From: Saxidomus purpurata
Lineage: Eukaryota; Mollusca; Bivalvia; Venerida; Veneridae
Reading direction: 5' to 3'
Length of the DNA stretch: 64,000 nucleotides
Assembly: GCA_022818135.1 (NCBI GenBank)
Contig: JAFMSR010000010.1
Span: 12,796,324 to 12,860,323 of the forward strand
In this document: positions 12,124 through 23,579 of the stretch, piece by piece
Layout: every line of letters starts with the position of its first letter
Position numbering within the stretch: the first letter of the stretch is position 1
Position numbers and translations under genes: made by a program
The notes under the pieces: model-generated
The model's input: only the letters and a program-made list of their open reading frames with translations
Databases searched by the model: none
Told to the model about the DNA's origin: nothing

Positions 12124-15100
12124 CTTTGAAAAAGAAAGACTGAAGTTGCTAGTTATATATTGTTGTCTTTTAGAACTGAAAATGAACCTCTTTAAAATCT
12201 TAGGTAATTCAAAATTATACGTATGTTTTAAAAGTTGATTTTTTTTAATTTCAAAGTGCGCTAAGTTGAATAAGTTTTTAATTTTCAAGACTTTAAAGAT
12301 GCTCGCTCTCAGTTACCATTAAAAAAATATTTTCAAAAAAATTAACATTCTTATTCATAAATATAAAACCTTAGGCTAGAATAAAAACAAATAAGCAAGA
12401 ATCTAGGTAGGAATTTGCAGAAATCAATTGAAAAGGTCGGTTACACGGCACCGCTACACTATATGTCTTATTGAAATTTCAAAAGCGTTGCAAACGCTTT
12501 TGAATTTGGTGTCGTATTTTTCGAAATTTAGAGATGTACGTGGCATGAATTTATACTGGAGCCTTTTTATATCACCATATGTTCTAAAATACGTTATTTA
12601 CATACAGTTTGAAGAAATTAAATTTTTTACCAAAATCTGAGAGCGAGCAGCTTTAAATCTGTTGCGTGCAATGTTTAAAGTCATGAATTTTTGTTAACAT
12701 AGTTAGATAACCGGAATGTAGGTAAATTGATACCTATTGTGAGTAAACTTTCTGATCGGGTGGTGCCTGTAAACGCCTAACTTCATTCAATTCAAGAGAA
12801 AAAGTAAATCATTTTCTCGAATGTACCTTACACAATGACATAGATAATATCAAGGCACCTATGATGATCTATAAAATACACCCCTGAGGGCATCACCCAG
12901 TATATTGTGAGTTTCTTTTATGCACTATGTCATCAAACTTTCTATCCTCCGAGCGTTTAACTATACCTATCAAAGCTTCTATCTGCTGAGCGCTTAATTA
13001 CATCTATTTTAGAACTTGACAATACATTGTTAGAGACTTCGACTTGAATAACTCATGTTGTATATTTAACATTTATTAGACTCATAACGGCTTCTTATTT
13101 GATGTAATAAGACGATCACATGTAACGTGTTTCAAGACACGTGAGACTGCAATCACTATTTTCTAAAATGTGGCACAATCAGTTTTGAGGAAAGGAAATT
13201 TGCGTAAGAACAGTTTTCAAAAGATTTGAAATGTTTAAAATATTTGTAAAAGACATTTATAAATAGGTCGAGATTACCACTTTCTTAATGTTACCGGATA
13301 GTACATGTCAGTTTCAGAAAATGTACACTGGTAAAACAATCTTGCATTGCAAAGCGAACCATAAGTGTCAAAAAGGTCAAGTATGCCATATTCTTCACCA
13401 ATCAAGGCTGCAGTACCTAAAGGTAGGTACGTTATGGGTTGCTGGTTCGCCTGGCTACCATCCGGAGGTCCCCGGTTCGATTCTCGGCCGGGGCCGGATT
13501 TCGAACGCTTTCTGAGATGAACTGGTCAGAAATCCAGAGGCAGTCTCGCGTGTATCGGTGCTATACGCCGGGCACGTAGTGAAAAACCAAGGGGTCTATT
13601 CGTAAAAGAGCTAGGGTCTGGTACCCGGATTCCCTTGTATCTGCTTCTGTCTCTAAAAAAAGGACCACAATGGAAATAAGAGTTTGCTCTTTATTGTGTT
13701 ATCCTTGGTACTTGGTACTGAAGTAAATACATTCATACATACATACAATGCACAGTTCTACATAACAAAGGTGCTATGAAAAATGAAGAAATGGTTCAAT
13801 CAATGCTGCCCTGATACCGATTTTCAAAATTTTCGCCTGCAGCATTCGCTTTTGTACACCACGGCGTAACGCTATTGACTATACTAAATGTTTACAAAAC
13901 ATGTAAAATTTAATGTGGTTCTTCAGTTACAGCTGTATCTATCAATACACATTACATTTGGAATTTTCATCGCCTGACGGTTTTTTTTCCTGGTCCATGC
14001 TTGCATTGATTTTCTGTCAAAATGCCGCTAAAATATTATTGTCCGTGAATAAACTCTGCTATAGCGTGAAGAAATAAAACAATTACAGCTAATGATCCAT
14101 TTTATTACTTGAAATAAAATTACAAAGAGTTCAAGTATTTCCATTATGTGGTCAATATTACTAAGTTAAACCAAGATATCTATCAATTATAAATGACAGA
14201 ACATTTACACGAAAATCAACACACACTTACCTGCGACGATTGTTCTGATGTGTTGGTGTTCTTCTTCAGTTTCCACCACAACAAGAGATGTCCCGATGGA
14301 TTCACAATACATCTATAGTAAGATTGAAATAAAAATAAGTTACGGAGACCAGTATAACATCAACAACGAATAACGTTTAACAACTGGTCGATACAAATGT
14401 CGTAAATCATAATCAACAATAACGAAGGTAATGTTCTACATAACTCAAGCTGACGTGATTTAACGACTTGTCTCTCGTGATATATACAATACAATGCAAT
14501 ACAAATTTTATTTCTTGTCGCTAAGTCAATACAATGAACATTAGCTATGATTAGCTATTGAACGATTTTGTGTCTGTTTCATATTATTTAAAGTTTTACT
14601 ACCTTTCGCACTTTTTCAGCTATGGTAGAGAAAAAAGCTGAAAACACAGTAAATGATTTGAAAACATGTAGAAAAAGAGTTACATTGTATGCGAGTTATT
14701 TGTCTTGGTGAAGTATATATATTAAAACATACATAACAGAAAGAATGCATTCTCATTTTACACTAGAATAATCAAAATGATTTTCACTGATATCCTCTGT
14801 ATTATGTAGGAATGGAACTATGTTGCAAATACAAAAAGATTGGTTTTAACTTTGGCATTGTCCATTTTTTCCAAATTCTTCTATGTTCTTATACTTATAC
14901 AGTAAAAAACAGACTAACTAAATGTAACAAGGCTTTAAATTTTACTCTATCTGCTCTTATTTTCACTCCCCTAAATAAATGTTACTACATGTAACAACAT
15001 TTATTATATAGTTAATGTGATTTGTTTTCTCTAAATGTCATTTGTCAAGACGCAATGTAGAGCACATGCATCACACTTCATGTTAACCTCTGTAGAAAAA

Positions 15101-18100
15101 ATAGATGTGATTTTAACCCCGAGATATAAAATATAGGACAAAAAAACTGGCCAACCAAACAAACCTTTACGAAAAATTCAACCAACCAAATGCAGGAAGC
15201 CCACTGTTGATCCACACATTTTTAAAATATAACAAAAAATGAATAGCCTACAAACATCAATATGTTTACTTGAAAAATAAACACTTTACATTCATTTGTA
15301 TTTAGCAGCATCCGTGTCTTAGTCTGTTTCAAATGAATTTGAACAATATTAAACAACATTTATTGAATTGATTTCGATAAACAAGAGACTACATTGACAC
15401 GGTAAGGCTGTGATTGACAACAGATATCAGTCTTTGTCAGCCAAAGCCTTCCGGGTCAAAAGTCAATACTTGTATAGTATAACGCAAATAAACTCGGTAT
15501 TATGAAGCGGTACGTCCGTTGTGCAATGCATGCTTTATACATGTAGCGACATTTATGAAACATATACGTGACGTTCACGCACCGAAAAATAATCCACAAT
15601 TGTGTTTTTAACAATCTAGTCAGATTTGCACATCACGCAGAAAATTAATAAGGTTAACAATTCAACACCAGGTTAATATAGGTACGTGTCTGCTGAGTAA
15701 TGTATATTAAAGCTGGAATTTTAATACTTAGTCTATTTACCTGTGCTGGATGATACTACATTTTGAAACTCAGTGAATTTCACTTTTCAAGACACACCTG
15801 CTTTCCTTAGATTTTTAAAAAAGTCATGTGACCCAGAGAAATAATGATAAACGCCCGCCATTACAACAAAAAAAACAAAAATAATATCAAACAAAACAGG
15901 GCAGTAGTGGGTATAATTACATTTACCTTGAATAGAGGACGTAATCACAAATTGTGTTAAAAGATGTTTAATGTTTTGTTTTGTTATAAACACTTCGCTT
16001 TTATTTATTCTTTTTTACCTGAAATTACTTAAAACTACCAGTCACCGTAACAATGGCATGATGTGATTTAAAAATAAACTGTCGTGGAGTTTATTTATCC
16101 TTCCATGATCAAGTTAACATATCTGCAAAATAGTTGCAAATAGAAAATAAAATTCGTTCATTTAAATTCATTCGTCAAAATAAATGGCTAAAATTTCGTT
16201 ACCTTTGCTGATTCCCAGCCTCTTGGGGTCATCGAAAATAAATAGCACGAGTGCTTAAAAGCACTCCATCCGCTTTCACAATCTGAAACATAATATTTTG
16301 TATATGTATTTAAAAACTTGAAGAAAGAATGTATAGGGTCAACTCTACATAGAGTTTTGGTCTTTTAGGCGGAATTTTTGTAACAATTTGCTGATGTGTA
16401 TTTATCGATGTTGTCAAAAGAATGGCATGTTATAAAATGACATGATGCACACAATATTACGCATATGTCAAATGAACAAACCTGTCCAGTAGTGCTAGAG
16501 TGTTGGAATAAAAATGTTACCCCTTTTTGTATCTTTTAGTTATTTTGAGACGTTTATTTTGCCATCAGCTTTTACCTAACTTAATATATGTATAAGAATA
16601 GACTTTACGGATTTCCAGTGGGTATAAGATACATCTCAAGCCAAGTGCCTAGTAGACCCGATTTGGTATTGTTTTTCATTTGAAGATTATTTTTTTTAAT
16701 TGTTGCAAAGATGAAAATGAATGTGATGTCCCTTCAGGAATGTAACAGGGTTAGAATAGTAACTCTTTAATCCTGGAGAAGCTATATATTGTGCTAAAAT
16801 ATTCAATGTATTATTACAGGATTTCTTTGTTTATCTGGAAATTCAACGAAATACAGTCCGCCGTGGTGTTTAAGTTTTACTTTCTCACTGTAGATTTTAT
16901 TTAATTATTCTTGTTTGTCTGAACGAGATGAAAAACAAAGTACAAAATCGTTTGGTATCAAATCTTTCATACTAGGTACTTTATGTTATGCATACAAATG
17001 AAAAAATGGTGACAAAAATGTCCTTGTTGTTGTGACGGCATTTCACCGTAATCTTCATTATGAAGGCGTGTAGTACAGCGCTTTATAACACAAAGAGCCG
17101 GCAATAGCACCGATCAATAAGGGGACAATTTATTTTGCGGACCGACAAAGTAATAATGCGTATCTATAATGCCACACTATACATTTATAGAACGAATATG
17201 GTAATACCAGGAAGTAACGATGTTCAAATGTTTTTCTGCAGTCATTGATATGTATTTTAACAAAATAGCTCATTTGGTGCGTTTCAAGATAACCAGGCCT
17301 ACAGTCGAAATAGGGAAATGCCTTCTACTAAAACAATCACCACCTATGAAATATAACAAATCGTTTAAACATCGACATTAACGTTCCAACACTTGTTTTC
17401 GTAAGTGCTCACGCGTGTAGGCGCCAGTTCCGCAGAATAAACATATCAGCAATAAGGAAAGTTATAATTACGTCCATTGCCGCGCATTGAATAAAATTTA
17501 TGAATGGATGGATATAATCGTAAAAAGACAATGTGTAAACATGCGCGTAAATATTCCTGGCTGTTCAATATATTTCATTCTTTAAAATGACGATCAGGGT
17601 TAGACATTTTGTAGTCACAAAAATTCCAAAACATGTTTTCTTTCCGCACAAGGTTTAAGAAATGGCCGGCAGGTTAAGAAATCGAAGCTATTTCTATAGA
17701 GTGTATATATCTAGTAAATCGTCCGTTATTTTTTTCGCATCATTGTAAAATGAAATACATCCGCGGTTCTTATTCGAAAACAGTTTACTATAGTTATATT
17801 TACAAAATTTAGCTGATGCTGCATGAGTTTATAACATTATATATTTATACAACACAACTTTCATGTCTGCAATGGCCATATGGTTTCAAAGAAGAATCAT
17901 AATTTGGGATTATATGCTGACTGACGTGCCGGAGCTACTTTCAGATTTGGTACTTAAGGAGTAGGCTTCGGAAAACGGTAAGTAAATTTGTTTGTTACAC
18001 AAACAAATAAAAATAATAATAAAGACAAAAACACCATGAGTTCACATGGTACTGATAAATGAAACCAATATTTGGTATTATATGCAATAACTTAATAAAT

Positions 18101-19236
18101 CGTCTACCAGATGGCTATTTATGGTCAAGAACTATAGTTGTGAACGTGTTGCTATGGTTCATGTGTAACAATAATTTCTAAACTGGATACAAAATGCTAG
18201 ATACCATCCGGATGGTCTGAACACCAGCATCTTATGTACGAAAACCCCGGATGGTATTAATACCAGCATTTTGTATCCAGTTTAGAAATTATTGTTACAC
18301 ATGAACCATTTTTGTTACATATTTGCGTATTTTCTACAAAATAATGATATGTTGGTTTTGATACTAAACCATGTATATAATGATTTGTAGTTAAAGCCGC
18401 TGCATTATTGTTTGATCAATATCTAAAACTATTCCAAACGTTTATGCGCTTACGGTGACGAAAATACCCTGGGTGACGGATATTTCTTTCTGAACCGGCT
18501 TTTGACAGAAACTGTTATCCTGGTCAGTTGTCTTTACAAATACTACAACTTAAAAAAGGTTGAACATTCACGTACAAAACTCACATCATGCGTCCAAAGT
18601 AAAGCACATATTCCGTGTGTATGGACACAGAATGTGTATATACGCGTTTGGAAACAAGTTGAATCCAGCACTTACATAATATAATATTAGTTATATTTCC
18701 TATTGTCATGTAAAAGAAAAATATGGGAGGCTTTCCTGAAAAAAAAACGATCAATATTATAATCTAAACATAATAAATAAATAACAGTATAAAACACCTA
18801 TCAAAGATACAAGAATTCGCAGTTATAATGAGTACTTGTGTTTAATTCCTGCTCAACAGTATATTTTTGAAGATTAATCACTACAATTACCTTTTACATA
18901 CAGAGTGTTGCCTATACTTGAGATAACGTCTGAGGGAGCGCTGTAGGGAGCTTTGTTGTTCAATGTACATGTTTTTGTTGATGATGTATAACTGTATGAC
19001 GCACAGTCGTCTTCATCTTCACAACGAACCCCGCATGCAATCCCGGAATGAAGCGACAACGTTGAAACCGAATTCTGCATCCCCGAATCTGCTACCACAG
19101 AAAACATCTTAAAAGTCACACTTTCGCTTCTTTTTATGTACATAAGAAGACAACAAAACATATTGAGAAATTTGTACAGAACCATCATCCTCATCTGCCA
19201 AGATAGCTCAAGTATGATCCGCAGATTGATGTCCAT
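11888..19236 (-). CDS. gene A: secreted PAN-CTLD protein
   Basis: A four-exon minus-strand gene: 18891-19236, 16203-16282, 14231-14312 and 11888-12123. All introns are GT-AG and the phases (1, 0, 1) equal those of genes C and D. From ATG 19236 it gives 247 residues; from the ATG at 19194, conserved in gene C and directly before the hydrophobic leader, 233. Order: signal peptide; PAN/apple-like module with C-x3-C-x5-C and SYSYTSSTKTC; long-form CTLD with six cysteines and the WVDG core. The sugar-ligand position EPN/QPD reads LPG and WND reads WNS, so ordinary calcium-dependent sugar binding is unlikely. After FICEK the frame runs through STCNIIF to a stop; GTACGT there could instead be a donor to an unseen exon. 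It is the duplicate of gene C. An extracellular recognition or adhesion role is inferred from architecture only. Confidence 0.85.
12297..12652. mobile_element. TTAA-flanked MITE (copy 1)
   Basis: A 356-bp unit with ends AGATGCTCGCTCTCAG and its inverted partner AGCTGCTCGCTCTCAG, flanked by TTAA (12293-12296 and 12653-12656). The homologous intron of gene C has a single TTAA at about 28221, an empty site. A diverged copy is at 52416-52759. TTAA targets are typical of piggyBac-like transposases; this unit encodes none. It lies in intron 3 of gene A. Confidence 0.82.
13395..13760 (+). mobile_element. tRNA-derived SINE
   Basis: A box-B-like stretch (CCCCGGTTCGATTCTCGG) lies within the first 100 bp. 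A conserved-looking body follows (CCAGAGGCAGTCTCGCG, GGGCACGTAGTGAAAAACC, GGTACCCGGATTCCCTTGT), and a short-repeat tail ACATTCATACATACATAC. It sits in intron 3 of gene A. Box A is decayed. Frames across it are not genes. Confidence 0.75.
14231..14312 (-). CDS. gene A exon 3: CTLD helix 2
   Basis: 82 bp between CTATAG and G|GTAAGTGTG. It encodes MYCESIGTSLVVVETEEEHQ then HIRTIVA, the CTLD helix carrying the first core cysteine (YCES) and the acidic EEHQ turn. Confidence 0.88.
14465..14605. repeat. short insertion, possible retroposon tail
   Basis: About 130-140 bp absent from copy 2 at about 31155. It contains ATACAATACAATGCAATACA next to AAATTTTATTT, like the tail repeat of a LINE or SINE in reverse orientation. 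Confidence 0.45.
14620..16200. other. intron 2 of gene A
   Basis: Alignable in patches with 31180-31770 of gene C. No exon was found. A 24-bp piece at about 15868-15892 (AAACAAAAATAATATCAAAC) equals the 3' end of the retrotransposon at 22710-23511 and may be a tiny 5'-truncated copy or chance. Confidence 0.5.
16203..16282 (-). CDS. gene A exon 2: first CTLD exon
   Basis: 80 bp between TTTCAG and AAAG|GTAACG. It encodes CESGWSAFKHSCYLFSMTPR then GWESAK, carrying the additional N-terminal cysteine pair of long-form CTLDs. Almost identical to gene C exon 2. Confidence 0.88.
16290..18150. other. intron 1 of gene A, 3' part
   Basis: Collinear with 31860-32810 of gene C in patches, but longer. 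No exon or named repeat was recognised in the extra sequence. Confidence 0.45.
18155..18308. mobile_element. palindromic MITE in intron 1 of gene A
   Basis: The left arm from 18155 (TGGTTCATGTGTAACAATAA) and the right arm ending at 18308 are inverted copies of about 55 bp with very few mismatches; CCATCCGGATGG lies near the centre. Gene C lacks the unit (about 32814, after TTGCTATGG), so it inserted after the duplication or was lost there. Confidence 0.78.
18891..19236 (-). CDS. gene A exon 1: signal peptide and PAN module
   Basis: Donor AAAAG|GTAATTG at 18890. The leader MRMMVLYKFLNMFCCLLMYI (from ATG 19194) is hydrophobic. It is followed by SVTFKMFSVVADSGMQNS, GIACGVRCEDEDDCASYSY and TKTCTLNNKAPYSAPSD. 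The ATG at 19236 adds 14 residues that weaken the signal peptide, so 19194 is the better start. Confidence 0.85.
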
Positions 19237-19239
19237 TGA

Positions 19240-20560
19240 TTTTATTTTGTTACGACCTCAAGTCCAAAATAGACATAACGGCTAACCAGTAAATGTATTA
19301 CATTGTATTGCAACCAATCAACACACACAATAAATTTTCAAACAGATTTAAGTTCATTATCGACGTTAGAGACCTCCATGATTGTTTGTTATCATGGGTT
19401 ATTGGTTTCAATGAAAAGCTCCAAAGGGGCGTCAAACGTTAATGGACAAGTTCTATTTTATACCAACCGTTATTCAAACAATTTAAATTGATTTCATACA
19501 AATCTAAATAAGCTAAAAATACAGCTGCGTATTTTTAGCTGCAGGAAAAAATAAATACCATTAAAATATAGAGCTGTACAATCAACGATAATTTACAATA
19601 CACGCAGCAGTATTACATACATGTTGTGCATTATTCTAGCCAATAAATGGTAGCAACACTGCACTAATAGCGATGCTAGGAAGAGTACAGTAACATATTT
19701 CGTCATTTTGCTTAGGCCTTTTTTGTACCTGAGAAACAAACTATACTCGGACCTCATGATTGCATTTTACACCGTTAGTCATGTGTGTTGTCATTACATC
19801 CTCCTAACGAAAGAGGTTTAGTTTTTTAGACTACATGAAATACTTCACATAAGTTTAAAGTCAAGATGCAAAAATGGTATGAAATATAAAAGATGAAGTA
19901 CTTGCCAGAACTTCTTTTCGGAAGTAAAACTGTTTTGTGTTATTATAAGTAAGTGTAATAAAGAAAAAAAGTTATTATTATACCTGTTAAAAGTTCTCGG
20001 TTTAAGTTCTTTTATTGGTTGTTTGTGTTTTTAGCGCTGAAGAAACATTTAGCTTTGATTATGTCAAGTACTCTCGGTGGTAATGTTTTAATTGTTCCTC
20101 CCTACTGCACAACACTTGTTTGATTTTCGGTGCAACTTGTAATGATGATTAATTTGTATTCGCTAATTGTGTACGTATCTTGTACACATGAATCACATGT
20201 TCTTGTCATATGTCATATCACTTTGTCAAGATTTTATAGCAATAATCTATTTCATACTTATTGGGTATTTTGCGGCTTCTTAATTGTAAGCCATGAAATC
20301 GAATATACGTAAGGCCTGTATAGCAGTAAAACAAAATATTTTAACAGTTCTATATGCTACAGAATTGGCAAATTCGAAACATTTCACAGCTGCACTGGAT
20401 GCTTTGACTTTTACCTGGCTGTAAGCAATAGTTACCAGTTTATTTTCAAGTTTACAAGTTTAACAGCTAATTTCATTTAACTCAGTTCATGTAATACATA
20501 TCAGCATATCCAGGTATTTTGAAATCGATCTGCAATGTTCACGGTACAGTAGGCACAAAT
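19240..20560. other. 5' flank of gene A, duplicated
   Basis: Matches 33810-35330 upstream of gene C in patches (for example GAAGTA..TTGCCAGAACTTCTTTTCGG at about 19897 and 34820). It should hold the gene A promoter. No motif was singled out. Confidence 0.5.
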
Positions 20561-20580
20561 GGTACAGTCTAATTTGAACG

Positions 20581-20925
<345 letters not shown>

Positions 20926-20929
20926 AATG

Positions 20930-21007
20930 AGTCATTTTAAGAAGTTTTCAGCTGTGGCTGATTCGAAAATGCATAATTTGGGGGCACGCAAGTTCAACAT
21001 TTCCTCT

Positions 21008-21047
<40 letters not shown>

Positions 21048-21205
21048 TTTTTTGGGGGGGGGGGGGGGGGTTTTTTTTTTAAATTTTTTTTTTGGGTTTT
21101 TTTAAAAAAAATAAAGGAATTTTTTTTTTTTTTTTAGATCTAGCACAGCATGCGGCATTCTGTGTAGTGAGTGAAACGACTGTGTTTATCAAAGATATTT
21201 AAATC
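20930..21205 (+). pseudogene. PAN exon remnant, copy 1
   Basis: GTCATTTTAAGAAGTTTTC at 20930 and GCTGATTCGAAAATGCA encode the start of a PAN module (FKKFSAVADSKM). After a T/G homopolymer tract at 21010-21135 the frame resumes with AGCACAGCATGCGGCATTCT (STACGIL), then a TGA before NDC. It is on the plus strand, 2.4 kb upstream of CTLD pseudo-exons on the same strand, and together they look like one dead PAN-CTLD gene. Confidence 0.7.
21010..21135. repeat. T/G homopolymer tract inside PAN remnant
   Basis: Runs of T and of 17 G interrupt a PAN exon whose homologue at 35508-35780 has no such insert. Confidence 0.8.
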
Positions 21206-21424
21206 AATGTACTCTTTTATTTTATGCGAAACAAAACTTCAATATTTGCTCACAACTTTTTCAGTTAGTACTATTCTTTACAGAATTTCTGGTTTGGATT
21301 TTGTTAAATAACTTTAAAGTTTGCAAATTTTAATGTTTCAGTGATTATAATTTTGAATTAGCAACTTGCGTTTTTAAATATCAAATATCTTCTATGGTCT
21401 TTCGTCGAGCAGTTTATTATGTTT

Positions 21425-22030
21425 ATTTTACTAAATGATACTATTAGTAATATTAATAGTTATATTAATGGTTTATTCCATGTTGATGGTGTACACATAT
21501 CTTTTATTGTTTGTCGACAATGCTATGGTATTTGCACATGACCCATTATCTCTTAATTCAATGTTGAATGATATAGAAACATATAGGAATACATGAAGAT
21601 TAAGTTTAAAATGAATCTAAACCAAAATGTGACCTTTGAAAGATGGCACCATATGAATTTTATCTTTACAATTCACGTATAGAAGATGTTATGACTCATG
21701 AATATATAGGAGTCGCACTCATAAAACAGATGCACAAGATGCGTCCTTTTTGATGAACAATTTGTTTATTTGTAAATAATCAGGTAGAACTGCCCGTTTG
21801 ACAAAAGTTAGAATCGTTTAACTCAGTTGTAGCGCTGATACTGAATTATTCGGCTGAAATTTAGGGGTATCATAAGAGTCCTGCTGTTAAATCTGTTCAT
21901 TCAAATATATGTCGATACCTTCTACATGTAATAAATTCAACCAATCTCGATGCAAGTTATTGAATAATGAAGAATCCCTATCCACATATACAGAAAATAT
22001 ATAACTTTAAAAATTGACCTAAACTTATAT
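21425..22030 (+). pseudogene. LINE reverse transcriptase fragment, copy 1
   Basis: Plus-strand fragments read FVDNAMVFAHDPLSLNSMLN-like sequence (the RT catalytic box normally has two Asp; here one is Asn), then further on SAEI, GYHKSPAVKSVHSN and a NSTNLDAS motif, the usual C-terminal end of non-LTR retrotransposon RTs. Stops interrupt it. The copy at 36000-36530 keeps FVDDAMVLAHD. The fragment predates the segmental duplication. Confidence 0.72.
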
Positions 22031-22091
22031 AGCTAAGAGATACTTTCTTCTTATTTAACAGTCTGACGTCCACAGTGGATTTTTTTTAATT

Positions 22092-22709
22092 AATTGGAAC
22101 GAAAAAATGTATATATATGAGACATGTCAACCGATGAGGGCCATTTGTGTCAGCCGGTAACTTTGTCAGATCAGAACTGAAAAAAACAACAACATAAAAA
22201 CGGTAGTAAATAATACCCCCTGTTTAGAAGCAAATAGTCTGTTTAAACATTCTTTTATTTTTAAACCTTACTTTATTTAGACATTTTCCAAAACTTTAAG
22301 ATTTAATTTCAGATTTCTGTACCTTTATTTTGTTTTTAAAATAGAAGGCATAAGTCACTTATTAAGTGTAAGAAAATGTCGAAGGCAAAGCACGCACTAC
22401 AGCTGCGGTATCATCTACATAACTAAATAAATGACTATAAAGAACATGAATTGCCATGGGCCAGGTATATTTCTTGCAATTATTGTCGACACTTTACCTT
22501 GTTTTCATCTACCGCTGTTCTTAGCCATTCCCTAGAATACATTTTAGTCATGCTCGGAAGATCCAATGAAATCATAATGACAATTTCGCAAAACTATGCA
22601 ACTTTCATTGTTAAGTTTTTCAGATATTTTATGTAGTGTGAATGTGTCCTTTTTCAATTTACACTTATATTAACAACTCTTGAGGTAAGACAACCGTTTT
22701 AACGCTACC
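22092..22709. other. homologue of gene D intron 1 end
   Basis: ATTGTCGACACTTTACCT and the following CATTCCCT.GAA.ACATTTTAGT match 59215-59275 in gene D intron 1. This ties the following CTLD pseudo-exons to the gene D lineage. The plus frame at 22451-22636 is intronic. Confidence 0.6.
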
Positions 22710-23511
22710 AAAAAAACAAAAATAATATCAAACAGGGAATGCCACGTACCAAAAACGCAGCCTCCCCAAAACGAACTCCACAGCACCCGAAGTGCACACC
22801 ACCAACACACACACACACACACATGACGACACACGACACACACACACAACAGTACCACACACATAATACACACCAACACACCTAGCATACAAAGCAAACA
22901 CACGAGGACAAAAAGAACAATTAAAAGGAACACAGTGGGGCACCGCCTTGGAACGGTCTGGCAAAAACACCACTGGGGAGCACCGGTTTTGGTGCGCACC
23001 CAACCTCCTCTTACCCCCACCGTTCCAAAGTCACAGGACAGTGTAAATAAAAAGTATCCCGCTAGGTGAATCTCTAACACACGCAATGGAAACAAAAGGC
23101 ATGGTATGTAAAACACAAAAATGCTCGTGTAAAATAAAAAAAGCAAACCTTGAGAACCAAAAAACGTATGTACTCAAGCCTTTGCAGAAGGCAGAGCACC
23201 AAGAGAAACACCGTTAAGGGCCCGACGAAACAGGCCAGAGGACAGAAATCAAAACAGTTTCGTCCCAGTGGGTTAAAACTGCCCATCACAGAGCCCCCCC
23301 TTCCGTCAGACACAATCAAAGAGGGAGCATAGCGTCCAACTGTAAACAGGGGTTGAACACCAAACATGGGTGTGCCTCAAAACAGTTGGGTCGAACCTTT
23401 AACAAAACGTTTTATAATTTTAGCAAATACAGTTGGAAAATGCCTGACCCAAATCTTACGAAGTTTGTAAACCACATCCCCATAAAAATCGGGTTTTGAA
23501 ATACCTTCTCG
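22710..23511 (-). mobile_element. 5'-truncated non-LTR retrotransposon copy
   Basis: Minus-strand copy of the element at 38098-39228. Its 3' end is GATATTATTTTTGTTTTTTT at 22710. It includes the 3' UTR with a GT-rich microsatellite (22800-22870 read as CA) and ends, 5'-truncated, at GAGAAGGTATTTC (23511). Gene D has the uninterrupted target (ACGCTACC.AGACGATAACTCC, about 59433). Overlapping frames rich in Cys and Val are translations of the microsatellite. Confidence 0.8.
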
Positions 23512-23579
23512 ATTACTCCACGTACGTACAGTCCTCTGGCATGAACTTTTATGTATACATAAATGTATAAATATATAAG

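Noticed and set aside
22670..23146. Hydrophobic Cys/Val-rich protein of 158 residues, membrane-like
   Set aside because: It is the GT microsatellite and 3' UTR of a truncated retrotransposon. The same apparent protein appears at 39080-39331 and 43417-43836 with the same origin.
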